Below are positions 1 to 10,207 of a stretch of 64,000 nt of DNA, in pieces. The number at the start of each line of letters is the position of its first letter. The stretch's first letter is position 1. Source of the DNA: Lantana camara (taxonomy: Eukaryota; Streptophyta; Magnoliopsida; Lamiales; Verbenaceae). The DNA lies in NCBI GenBank assembly GCA_037501455.1, contig CM074864.1, forward strand, positions 33,878,001-33,942,000, in the 5' to 3' direction. Both the position numbers and the translations under genes were made by a program. Below the pieces are notes generated by a model. That model saw nothing but the letters and a program-made list of their open reading frames with translations, did no database searches and was not told the origin of the DNA.

Positions 1-286
1 ACCCTTCAGGTTATTTAAGTTATGCAGTTAAGGATATCAAGTTTGGAAAGTGATTACTTTAGTCCTCAAAGGTTTTCATGCAATTTGGTCCCTAAGTTTA
101 AAAGAATGGATATATAGGGCCAAGTTGACAATTAAATCATTTTCGGTAATTATTTCACGAAATAAACATTTTCAAGTTATGAGATAAATTATAAGTTTAA
201 TATGAATTTCATGAAAGTATTATAAAATAATTTTATAAATTATATTTTGACATAAGATATTAATAAATGAAAATCGGGGCGTTACA
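1..286 (-). mobile_element. LTR T, 5' tip of a minus-strand giant LTR (cut by window edge)
   Basis: On the minus strand the fragment begins TGTAACGCCCCGAT at 286, the start shared by the other Gypsy-type LTRs here. About 130 bases in, it has the family block with a CGTGAAATAATTACCG-like string that also follows the starts of LTRs G and K. The rest lies to the left of the window. No coding sequence. Confidence 0.75.
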
Positions 287-1273
287 ATAAATAAATTAAG
301 ACATGAATTAAAACATAAATTAAAACATAAATTAAACTAATTGAAACATAAAAAAAAATAAGAAAACTAACCTTATTAGGGAGAGAGAGGGGCGTGTGAT
401 TGTAGCTGGTGTGGGGAGAGAATGAGACCCCAACACACTTATTTATAGTTGTAGGGAAGGACTAGAGTGCAAATAATATTTATTTTAAGGACTTAAGGTG
501 GGGTATTTTATGAAATTTCCTAAAATAGGTTTCCTTCTTTACATAATTGTCACAGTAGGGGTATTCTGGTAATTTCACCTTTCTCCTGCGTATTTTTGGA
601 GTTGGAAAAGTGTCCAAGAGCTAGGAAATAAAATTAGCTTCGAAACAGTTACTCACGGGACGAAATCGGACGTACGGTTTAAAAGTTATAAGCTCCGGAA
701 GATAGGATTTTCTTGAATTTCGAAAATTAATTTAATTATGAAATAAATACTTAGAGTATGATTTGAAGGTCCAAAAAGCTTTCCAAAAGTGTAGGAAAAA
801 TTGAGGAACGTTATGGTGATGATCTCGAAGGAAATATATCCTACCGACGGAAACTTTTATTTGAAAATAAATTCTTAAATTGCTCTGGACACATAAACGA
901 AACCTCAAAGCATTGAAAAGAGAGTTGAAAAAATCTAAGAAAGTAGGTATAGGTTCTTTGAGGTCTCTCGAATAAAATGGCATAGTGCTGGTTCGGAAAA
1001 TGAATAGTACTTTTGACAAAAATTCCCAAAATACCCCTAATGATCAAGAAAGGATTTCGAAGCTTGGAAAACATGTTCATATGACTAGGAAACATGAGTT
1101 ATGAACCTCTAGGATTCCAATGAGATGCTAGGACAAGGTAGGCTCGGGAAATAAATAGTAAATTTGGTTCGTGGTAAGGAATTCCCCCTTAAAACACAAT
1201 ACGTCTGATGAATGCACATTGATCACATAAGAATGCAATGCATGAACATTTGTAAAGGTGAACCAAGGTATAT
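287..1273 (-). mobile_element. Fragment X, left part (unclassified retroelement piece)
   Basis: AT-rich sequence without a credible gene; the short ORFs here have no recognisable domain. Element A is inserted at its right end, and the sequence resumes at 12112. On the minus strand the resumed part starts TGTAACAGCCCATATC, a common Gypsy LTR start, so X is probably an old minus-strand LTR. I could not find its other terminus. Confidence 0.45.
1269..1273. repeat. Target-site duplication TATAT, left copy of element A
   Basis: TATAT just before the TG of the 5' LTR; its partner is at 12112-12116. The site is inside AT-rich sequence, so a chance match is possible, but both copies sit exactly at the LTR ends. 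Confidence 0.8.
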
Positions 1274-3096
1274 TGTAATGCCCCAGTTTTTCAGTTTTAA
1301 TAATGTGACGTATTTGTTTATAAATTGCGCAATTTAATTATTTAATTATATGATTAATTGTTTACAAATGTTTATATTTGATTCGAACTGTAAACTATTG
1401 TTATTATAATCTAGTTCATTTTATTTCAACTTGATATTCAGTGTTTAACTTCTTAATTTATGTTTCGTGTTACCTTAACTATTTCGGTAATTTCATTAAT
1501 TTAATTTCAATATGTTATTAGTTGGTTTTAATTTAATTAATATGGAAATTAAGTTTTAGTAATTCATTTATAACAATATAAATTCGTTCATGCGCATGAG
1601 TGCTCTATTTGCGCTTCGTTCATATATGTAATGATATCGGATTGGTATGGAATTTTAGTATGTCGTAAATATGTGTGTTATGAACGTGCCTCTATGCTCG
1701 GTTTATGTTTTCGGATTCAATTGACGTGTTTATGAATTTAATTTTGATTGTGGAACCAAAGCGGGGGCTAACGAGCAATTAGCGCACCCTTGGTTCCGTG
1801 CGTGATATCTTGAGCTCGGGAATTCGGATTCGAATTCCGACACCTCCGTTGCCTTCGAATCGACGATTCGGAGACAATGGAACAAGCCTCATACCTTTTT
1901 GAAATCATTAAGACCTCCGAAATCCAACCGTAACGGACAACTCGTGCAAGAAGAACTCCTTTTGTTGACTAGTCTCCTTGGTGGGACCCTTTTTACTTAA
2001 CCAAACCTAACCAAAGATTAACCATGACTTGTGTACCTTGGGTTAAGCCTTTTTCTTCCCCTTTAGCTCTGAAAAACCGAGAGAAATATCCCCCTTTTCT
2101 GCAACTACTGATCGAGAGAGAGAGATAGAGGAGAAGAGAGGAAAACTTGGCCAATCTTGTAATTTTGAGCTCAAATCACCTCCTTCTTTCGTCAAATCTA
2201 CAAGGTATGAATATTTATGTCTTCTCTACTCTATTATGCTTGATTTCATCTATTTACAACATGATTTGGATCAGATTTGGTTAGGGTTTGAGTGTTGGGT
2301 TTTGTATGAACTTTTAGGGATTTTTGCTCTTGTGACCTATTTGCTTATGTAGCTGATTTCCTTGCTTGTAAACGAGTATATGAGCTTGTTTCTTGGCTTA
2401 TTTCTTTCCTAACTGATGGTATATGATGTTAGGAGGATTTCTTCTCTTGCTCCTTTTATAAAATTTTGAGTGATGGAGCTCCAAACTTGATGTTCAAACT
2501 GTTTCCCCTGTTTTCGAACTGCTGTGTGAGATTTGGTGTTGTTGCATGATCATATGGCCTCCATTTCGTGTGAAAATGCATGGAGTTGATGTACACTCAT
2601 TGTTCTATATGTTAGCGTTCATGCTTTAAGTATTTGGTTCCATTTGAAGCCTCAAAACCGAAATACATGGCCTGTTTTATGCATGCTCCATGACAGATTT
2701 GTTGCTGTTGCCTATGTGTGGTTGTTGGTCACCCTAATGTGCTTTAAATTGTACCATTTTGCATATATATGAAGTATATTAGTTGTTTAGTATGTTAGCA
2801 TGCTTTCCCCAAAGTTTCAGATCCATATTCAAACCCTAAGTACTTGATCAAGGCATGATAGAATCATTAGGACTCATATGTCCGATTGTAGCGACCCAGT
2901 TTTGTTTCACGGTTTTGATGATCTTAACGTGTGATTTAGCTTTTTCACTCTAAATGAAAAATGTTCATAACATGCCAAATATGTTTCATATTAAGTTTCA
3001 GAGCATTTGGAGTTCATTTGGTATGCCTTTGGATTGAGTTTGTTTGAGTTCAGTTTTGCCGGTTAGGTCTTGCATGCGCCTCAAGTTCTGTACCGT

Positions 3097-3220
3097 GACA
3101 CCCCCGTGTCTCATTTACTCATAAGAGGGAGACACGGGCGTGTCACACCTTCTGGGCAGCTCTGTACTGAGCCACGCCCGTGGCTCAGTTGGGCTAGGGT
3201 TGGTGACACCCCCGTGTCAC
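3097..3220 (+). repeat. Dyad array in LTR A5 (arms GACAC/GTGTC)
   Basis: Four short inverted repeats with 4-base G/C cores: GACACCCCCGTGTC (3097-3110), GACACGGGCGTGTC (3131-3144), GAGCCACGCCCGTGGCTC (3169-3186), GTGACACCCCCGTGTCAC (3203-3220). They stand out as GC-rich in AT-rich DNA. They lie between the first donor-like and acceptor-like sites. Confidence 0.9.
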
Positions 3221-3756
3221 TTCCCATGTGCAGTCTTTGTTGCTTCCTTTTCGGTTTTTGATTTGTTTCACCTCTTGAATGACCTTATCTCCTTTTGTGT
3301 TGAACTATGAACTTGTTTTGCTTTATTTTGGGAGCATTATGGTGTAATTTCATGGCATTTGGATGTGTTATAGGCATGCTTTTCCTTAATGCCGTTTATG
3401 TGTGTTTATATGTCGTTTATGAATCGCATCACTTATTTTCTATATCATAAGACTTCTTCTTGTTGTCAAACCTTGGATATATGCTATGTTATGTAATATG
3501 AAGTATGTGATAGCATTATGGAAGAGCTTGAACATGTTCTATGCTCCTATTTGAATTCTTGAATTATTGGATTGGAAATATGAATTGAATGATAATGAAT
3601 GAATGAGTGAATGACTCGGATATATGAGTTAAATGCCTTAATAATGCACATGAACGTTTTCATGACATGATTTTATGAGTGAGCATTGCCGTGCGTCATA
3701 TATGGTTCATTAAGAGTCTTGAGTCTCACGAACACGTCTTGTGGTCTTTTGTACAG

Positions 3757-3828
3757 TTTGTCTCCAGGGTGGAGAGCTTTTGATCGTTCAGGCACTTAGT
3801 GCTCGATCCTTGTAACTTCACGGTTCAG
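3757..3828 (+). other. Exon-like block E2 in LTR A5 (72 nt)
   Basis: Flanked by pyrimidine-rich TTTTGTACAG on the left and TTCAG|GTGAGG on the right. It contains CTCCAGGGTGGAG, which can fold. The same layout recurs in eleven other LTRs with blocks of 65-91 nt. That it is a spliced exon is inferred. Confidence 0.5.
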
Positions 3829-4034
3829 GTGAGGGTGGTTTTTGTTTTAGCTATGTAACAAACCCTACAACCCTTATGTGAAAAGCTTTGGCCAAAACCT
3901 TATGATTATATATATATGATTTTCAAATGGAGTTATCGAGTAAACCCTTTTCAAATGGATAATGATGGATATGGTATGATTCTTATGAATCAAATGTTTT
4001 GGCTAGAAAAGATTGATTGATTGATTGCACTGAT

Positions 4035-4255
4035 TGGGGCCCAGGGGCTTGGTGTGAGTGGGGACCCGAGGAGGCAAGGGCTGACGGTAAACCCTCACAC
4101 TAGTCCCACTATTGAACAGCGGTGCCGGACCTCGTCAGGAGATTGGCGGGGAAAGGGAGCTGAGTGCCATCTGGGGAATCATGTAACCCCTTTTTGGCCA
4201 ATGATTGGGTGGTCGGGCCTTGCAAACCCACCACCAACCCGGAGGAAGAAGGTTG
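4035..4255 (+). other. Conserved hairpin module in LTR A5
   Basis: Hairpin P1: GTGTGAG (4052-4058) pairs with CTCACAC (4094-4100) around GGCAAGGGCTGACGG (4073-4087). Hairpin P2: CGTCA-GGAGAT-TGGCG (4133-4148). It ends at an ACCCGGAGGAAGAAGGTTGG block shared by all these LTRs. Arms differ between LTRs and loops are kept. Confidence 0.7.
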
Positions 4256-5132
4256 GAACTTATTTATGATTGAAATGATTGATTGACTGATTGATTATCG
4301 ATTGATAGGCACTGTGCGGGAAGGCCGGGAATCGGATTGCCCAAACAATATATTTAGGACATGATTTATGGTCTGTGTGTATTATGATATTGCATGATCG
4401 CTTAATCAATATATTAATGATATTTGTCGTACACGGTCGGAGTTTGGATGGAGATTGTGCACGCTCACTCGCCGAGCCTTATATTTATGTATGATTTATG
4501 AATGTAATGAATTTAATATGAGTTAGTCGTAAAAGTCGAGCATTGTTTATCTATTTTCTTGCCCCTTTTGGGAACTAAATTCAAATAAAACCTTGCTCGG
4601 GATTTATGACTTGCATGTGCATGTTTTATATATATGTATCGCTCCTGCTCACTCAGTCTTCTAGAGACTGACCCCTCTCCCTCCCCACTCTTTTAGTGTG
4701 CAGGTTTGATCTTTGGAGTTTCGGGCTAGGCGGAGGTGTTTGAAGTCTTTAAGTGGTCGAGTTAGTTAGGAGAGTCCCTGCACTCATTTATGTATTGAAA
4801 TTATGTATGATTCATTCTATTATATCATGAACTTGAATATTTATATAATTGTTATTGAACTGACTTTACTAGGTTTTGCTATGATTTAAAAGAGGCCTGA
4901 AGAGCCCAAATTCTACTTATAGTTGGTATGATTGAACTTTGGCTTTGCTGCATTATATTTTGTGGATTGGTAATCATTGCAGGGTCTAGCTCCGCCTGGC
5001 TTAGGAAGGTTTTTATGTTTGTCTCCCGTTCGCTAGGGTTTGATACGGGTGCGGATTTACTGTTTCGTTACTCGTGTTGAGCCTTAGTGCGGGGGATGTG
5101 GCGCCTCACGTGCGGGGTGCTACATCCTTAAG

Positions 5133-5160
5133 TGGTATCAGAGCCCGGTTGCAAAACCGG
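5133..5160 (+). promoter_or_regulatory. Primer-binding site (tRNA-iMet) and following hairpin, element A
   Basis: TGGTATCAGAGC (5133-5144) matches the usual plant initiator-Met tRNA 3'-end complement. It starts 8 bases after the LTR end; the bases between are TCCTTAAG. CCGGTTGCAAAACCGG (5145-5160) follows and can form a six-base-pair hairpin. Confidence 0.92.
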
Positions 5161-7017
5161 TGTTCTTGAGTCGTGTTTGAGTCAGTTTGGTCGCACGGCA
5201 TAGGAACAACGTGTTAATATGTGCATTGCATCGTTTTGGCCTGTATATTTGACACCAATTGTTGGAAATTGCTTAATACATGTATACAATCTACGCTTTC
5301 ATTTAGATGCTTTAAGTGTTGCAATTTGCATTCTATGTGCCTTGATTCATTTAACTACGTGTCATAAGCATACGCTAATCTTCATGCATCCATATTTGAG
5401 TTGATCTTTCTTATATAGGTTACTATCATGCAAACAAAGCTACCATTCACACCAACTACAATTAAGAAGGTAACTTGAATGCCGAGTGTTCAAATGCCGT
5501 GGCGTGCACGATGAAACCACCTATCATGGCTCGTATCATGGGAGGAAGCTTGGATCACGGGAAGGTTCATCAATCTGGCCCTACCTACAAACCTTGAAGG
5601 TTCTCAACATACAAGAATTGCAAAGACTCAAGTTTCGACTTAAGGGATGTGTGAGACAACAAGAGGGGTGTGGAACTCTTCACCACCCCGATTTTGGAGA
5701 CATCTAATACAAGAGTAAATGCCCCAAGGTTCACCGTTGAAGCTCCGAGTTTGGAATGGTTGAGTGATTAGAAGGCCAAATTGGGAAGCTTCAAGGAGTC
5801 GGATACATGATGTGTTAAAAAGGGATTCGACTCAACTCAGATGCAAGGATTGGGAGCCGTTAATCACAAGGCTCATTATGAGGTGAAATATGGAAGCTCA
5901 CTTGATGCGAATATAAGCGTGGGACAACGAATGGACGCAAGGCAAAAGGGACTTATAAGCATCGAGGAATACAAATTACGTCATCTTCTTGGAACCTTGG
6001 AACATGGAGACATCAAGAAGCAAGCAAGAATGGAAAGCGTTATTATGGGTGAATTATGCGTGTAGATCGGAAACAAAGGATAAGCTAAAGGAACTTTAAC
6101 CGGAGGGGACATCAAGATGAAGATTTGGACGACCTTTGGAGGTTGATGCTTGGAAGTACGTTGAGGGGTAAACTCCATTGACAAATAAGATCTTGAGTTC
6201 AAGAATAGTACGTTCGGGCCATGGGATATACGAATGGATGAAGAAGATTAGGGAGATTCGAAGACCATGGAAAGCTAAGGAATTATTGATGTCTTCAAAG
6301 GAAGTTACAATCATGGGAATGAGGAACACGTCAGCAAGCTAAAAGCTTACCACCTCAGTGACAGGTTCTGCATATTCATGGCATAAGCATCATGCATCAA
6401 TTTAAATTAATTGCTTTCTGTATCTATATGTACGTTTATGTTTAATTATTATAATTCCTTCAACGTGTTGCATTGTTGCATCTTTGACTGTTTACTAAGT
6501 GTATTGGCATGTTAATCCAACATGCATGGCTTAGTGTTTAATTGATAGGGAATGACTCCACCTTGTTCATCAAGCTATTCATTAATCAAGGCTTACTCGA
6601 ATCAAGATGAGAAGAATAGTTGGGTTATATTTTGGAGTTCCGGGCATATAGCTTAGCTAGCACAATCTACACCGAAGAAACTAAGTTGAAGAGTTTTGGA
6701 GAAACCTTAATCTCAGAGGCGAAGTAACGAATTCAACTGAAACTTTCAAATAAGGGAGCTTTGAGTAGGAAATAATGTAAGTCCTTTTTGACCCTTGAAA
6801 GGATTATCTTTAGTTGAAGAATGGAAATACAAGAGGGGATTAAATTGGTCTCGATTTCAAGAAGAGAAAGAAAGAGAAGAGTTGGTGATTAGAAGGGAGA
6901 AATTATTGAAGGGTTTGAATTAAACCTTAGGAGTGAATTAAAGAAGCAGAAGTGGCTCAGCAAAAATTTCAAGGAAAGAAGGATTCATGGAGTTAGACAT
7001 GTAAGAGCGAAAAATTC

Positions 7018-7030
7018 TAAGGGGGAGAGC
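7018..7030 (+). promoter_or_regulatory. Internal PPT-like tract
   Basis: TAAGGGGGAGAGC after AAAATTC. Equivalent tracts are at 23515-23527 (D), 17058-17070 (B, minus) and 59780-59793 (L, minus). It resembles the terminal PPT but has no LTR start behind it. Confidence 0.55.
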
Positions 7031-8083
7031 ACGACCGAGAGGTGAGTTGGAGGATGGGAAAGGTGCTCGAATGAATATGTTAGGAGTAATAACGAGGATG
7101 CAAATTAAGAAGAATCTGGGAGTCCTAAGGGTGGTGATTAGGAATGAATAAGATGGTGCTTATGGTTAAGTTATTAAGAGGGAAGCTACGTATGGAATTC
7201 TGGTCGGGAGATAATGGAATCATAAGAAGGTTTCTATAGATTTCTAAGCTAGTATTAACAAGGGGGAAAATCAAATCAAGCTATCACATACGGGGATGGT
7301 GTCGGTCAAGATTTATTCAACGAAGTATGAAGGGGTCCAAGATAATATCATCGAGTTATTAGTTATATCAACGGTAATCTACAAGGAAGCTTAAGTAGAG
7401 ACCAAATGGAAAAAGGATGATAATTGGAGTATTGGTCTCAAATTTCAAGAATCATCAAGAACCTTCTATCTTCGGTGAAGGAAATATGGGACCAATTATC
7501 AAATATAACGTTAAGGGGGATCAAAAGGGAATGAACGGATAATGGGAACGGAAGGTGGGAAAAGATTTGTGTTGAGAGAGACTATAAGAATAAATCGTAA
7601 GGTTGGGATTAAATCATCAAGTTTGCTTAAGAGTGGTGATCCTCGGGGATATGTTAAGCACCGATTTGGATAAGGATTGAAGAAGTTGGGTAGCAGTACA
7701 AGTTAGAAAGGATTTAAGGATATAATCCTTAAGGAATTTACCAATCGTTTCGCCGGGGAACCCTGAAGAGGTTCACGACAAGTTGGGCACCGAGTTACAT
7801 TCAGGACAGATCATACCTTGGACAACGACAACTCACAAATCTGAATTTTCGCAACTACGGTGAACGGTACTTATAGCATTCATGATACATGCACCCATGC
7901 AAATTTAACTTTTATAATTTTTATGTTAGGTACTTTGATCTGTAATGTGTTAAATTACTTGGTGTAATTGAATATCTTTGTGGGCGACGTTTCTTACTTA
8001 CTTTGGGTGATTTCCGTGATTATAATCTTGGTTTTGCGTGAGTTGCCTGGGAGTATTGGAGACTCCCTTGTTTATTTTCGGTT

Positions 8084-8216
8084 GAGAGACGGGGATTCTC
8101 TTATTTTTGTTTGAGAGACGGGGTACTCTCTTTACTTGAGAGAGACGGGGTTCTCTCATTGCTGCTCGAGAGACGGGGCTCTCTCCTTGTTGCTTGTGAG
8201 AGACGGGGAATCTCTC
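8084..8216 (+). repeat. GAGAGA-CGGGG-TCTCTC hairpin array beside the 3' LTR of A
   Basis: Five units at 8084-8100, 8113-8130, 8138-8157, 8168-8185 and 8198-8216. Each is GAGAGACGGGG plus one to three variable bases plus (T)CTCTC, about 28-30 bases apart. The arms pair and the cores keep CGGGG. Related arrays are at 15845-16002 and 58364-58439. Confidence 0.88.
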
Positions 8217-8239
8217 ATTGTTTGCTTTCAGGCGTGTGT

Positions 8240-8275
8240 GAATCCGAGGACGGATTCTTTTTAAGGGGGAGAGAT
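8240..8275 (+). promoter_or_regulatory. AGGA-loop hairpin and polypurine tract, element A
   Basis: GAATCCG-AGGA-CGGATTC (8240-8257) forms a perfect 7-bp stem. AAGGGGGAGAGA (8263-8274) is the PPT, one base before the 3' LTR. Confidence 0.85.
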
Positions 8276-10083
8276 TATAACGCCCCAGTTTTTCAGTTTT
8301 AATAATGTGACGTATTTGTTTATAAATTGCGCAATTTAATTATTTAATTATATGATTAATTGTTTACAAATGTTTATATTTGATTCGAACTGTAAACTAT
8401 TGTTATTATAATCTAGTTCATTTTATTTCAACTTGATATTCAGTGTTTAACTTCTTAATTTATGTTTCGTGTTACCTTAACTATTTCGGTAATTTCATTA
8501 ATTTAATTTCAATATGTTATTAGTTGGTTTTAATTTAATTAATATGGAAATTAAGTTTTAGTAATTCATTTATAACAATATAAATTCGTTCATGCGCATG
8601 AGTGCTCTATTTGCGCTTCGTTCATATATGTAATGATATCGGATTGGTATGGAATTTTAGTATGTCGTAAATATGTGTGTTATGAACGTGCCTCCATGCT
8701 CGGTTTATGTTTTCGGATTCAATTGACGTGTTTATGAATTTAATTTTGATTGTGGAACCAAAGCGGGGGCTAACGAGCAATTAGCGCACCCTTGGTTCCG
8801 TGCGTGATATCTTGAGCTCGGGAATTCGGATTCAAATTCCGACACCTCCGTTGCCTTCGCATCGACGATTCGGAGACAATGGAACAAGCCTCATACCTTT
8901 TTGAAATCATTAAGACCTCCGAAATCCAACCGTAACGGACAACTCGTGCAAGAAGAACTCCTTTTGTTGACTAGTCTCCTTGGTGGGACCCTTTTTACTT
9001 AACCAAACCTAACCAAAGATTAACCATGACTTGTGTACCTTGGGTTAAGCCTTTTTCTTCCCCTTTAGCTCTGAAAAACCGAGAGAAATATCCCCCTTTT
9101 CTGCAACTACTGATCGAGAGAGAGAGATAGAGGAGAAGAGAGGAAAACTTGGCCAATCTTGTAATTTTGAGCTCAAATCACCTCCTTCTTTCGTCAAATC
9201 TACAAGGTATGAATATTTATGTCTTCTGTACTCTATTATGCTTTATTTCATCTATTTACAACATGATTTGGATCAGATTTGGTTAGGGTTTGAGTGTTGG
9301 GTTTTGTATGAACTTTTAGGGATTTTTGCTCTTGTGACCTATTTGCTTATGTAGCTGATTTCCTTGCTTGTAAACGAGTATATGAGCTTGTTTCTTGGCT
9401 TATTTCTTTCCTAACTGATGGTATATGATGTTAGGAGGATTTCTTCTCTTGCTCCTTTTATAAAATTTTGAGTGATGGAGCTCCAAACTTGATGTTCAAA
9501 CTGTTTCCCCTGTTTTCGAACTGCTGTGTGAGATTTGGTGTTGTTGCATGATCATATGGCCTCCATTTCGTGTGAAAATGCATGGAGTTGATGTACACTC
9601 ATTGTTCTATATGTTAGCATTCATGCTTTAAGTATTTGGTTCCATTTGAAGCCTCAAAACCGAAATACATGGCCTGTTTTATGCATTCTCCATGACAGAT
9701 TTGTTGCTGTTGCCTATGTGTGGTTGTTGGTCACCCTAATGTGCTTTAAATTGTACCATTTTGCATATATATGAAGTATATTAGTTTTTTAGTATGTTAG
9801 CATGCTTTCCCCAAAGTTTCAGATCCATATTCAAACCCTAAGTACTTGATCAAGGCATGATAGAATCATTAGGACTCATATGTCCGATTGTAGCGACCCA
9901 GTTTTGTTTCACGGTTTTGATGATCTTAACGTGTGATTTAGCTTTTTCACTCTAAATGAAAAATGTTCATAACATGCCAAAGTTCCAGAGCATTTGGAGT
10001 TCATTTGGTATGCCTTTGGATTGAGTTTGTTTGAGTTCAGTTTTGCCGGTTAGGTCTTGCATGCGCCTCAAGTTCTGTACCGT

Positions 10084-10207
10084 GACACCCCCGTGTCTCA
10101 TTTACTCATAAGAGGGAGACACGGGCGTGTCACACCTTCTGGGCAGCTCTGTACTGAGCCACGCCCGTGGCTCAGTTGGGCTAGGGTTGGTGACACCCCC
10201 GTGTCAC
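10084..10207 (+). repeat. Dyad array in LTR A3'
   Basis: Units at 10084-10097, 10118-10131, 10156-10173 and 10190-10207, identical to those of the 5' LTR. Confidence 0.9.

Larger units (their letters stand above)
1274..5124 (+). mobile_element. 5' LTR of element A (3851 bp)
   Basis: Starts TGTAATGCCCC and ends GGGGTGCTACA. In order: GA-rich stretch (2112-2143), donor-like CAAG|GTATGA (GT at 2205), dyad array (3097-3220), acceptor-like TTTTGTACAG (AG 3755-3756), exon-like block (3757-3828), donor-like TTCAG|GTGAGG (GT 3829), telo-box-like AACAAACCCTACAACCC (about 3857), hairpin module (4035-4255), long stem (4525-4542 with 4594-4611), CAGTCT hairpin (4654-4670), acceptor-like GTGTGCAG (AG 4702-4703). 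No coding potential; the 63- and 82-aa ORFs translate the dyad array and the hairpin module. Confidence 0.93.
5125..8275 (+). other. Noncoding internal domain of element A
   Basis: Purine-rich and without gag or pol. Parts align by eye with fragment D and with the reverse strands of the B and L interiors, so it is a family-level domain. It holds two similar boundaries: CAGTGACAGGTTC near 6358 and CTACGGTGAACGGTAC near 7856. Each is followed by CATTCATG-like text and then AT-rich DNA. It also has two purine tracts: TAAGGGGGAGAGC at 7018 and the terminal PPT at 8263. ORFs of 73, 74 and 63 aa (5486-5707, 5841-6065, 8111-8302) are not conserved in the relatives, and I do not call them genes. Confidence 0.8.

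Noticed and set aside
3097..3220. CRISPR-like array
   Set aside because: Repeats are short dyads with variable cores and irregular spacing inside an LTR of a plant genome; no cas genes.
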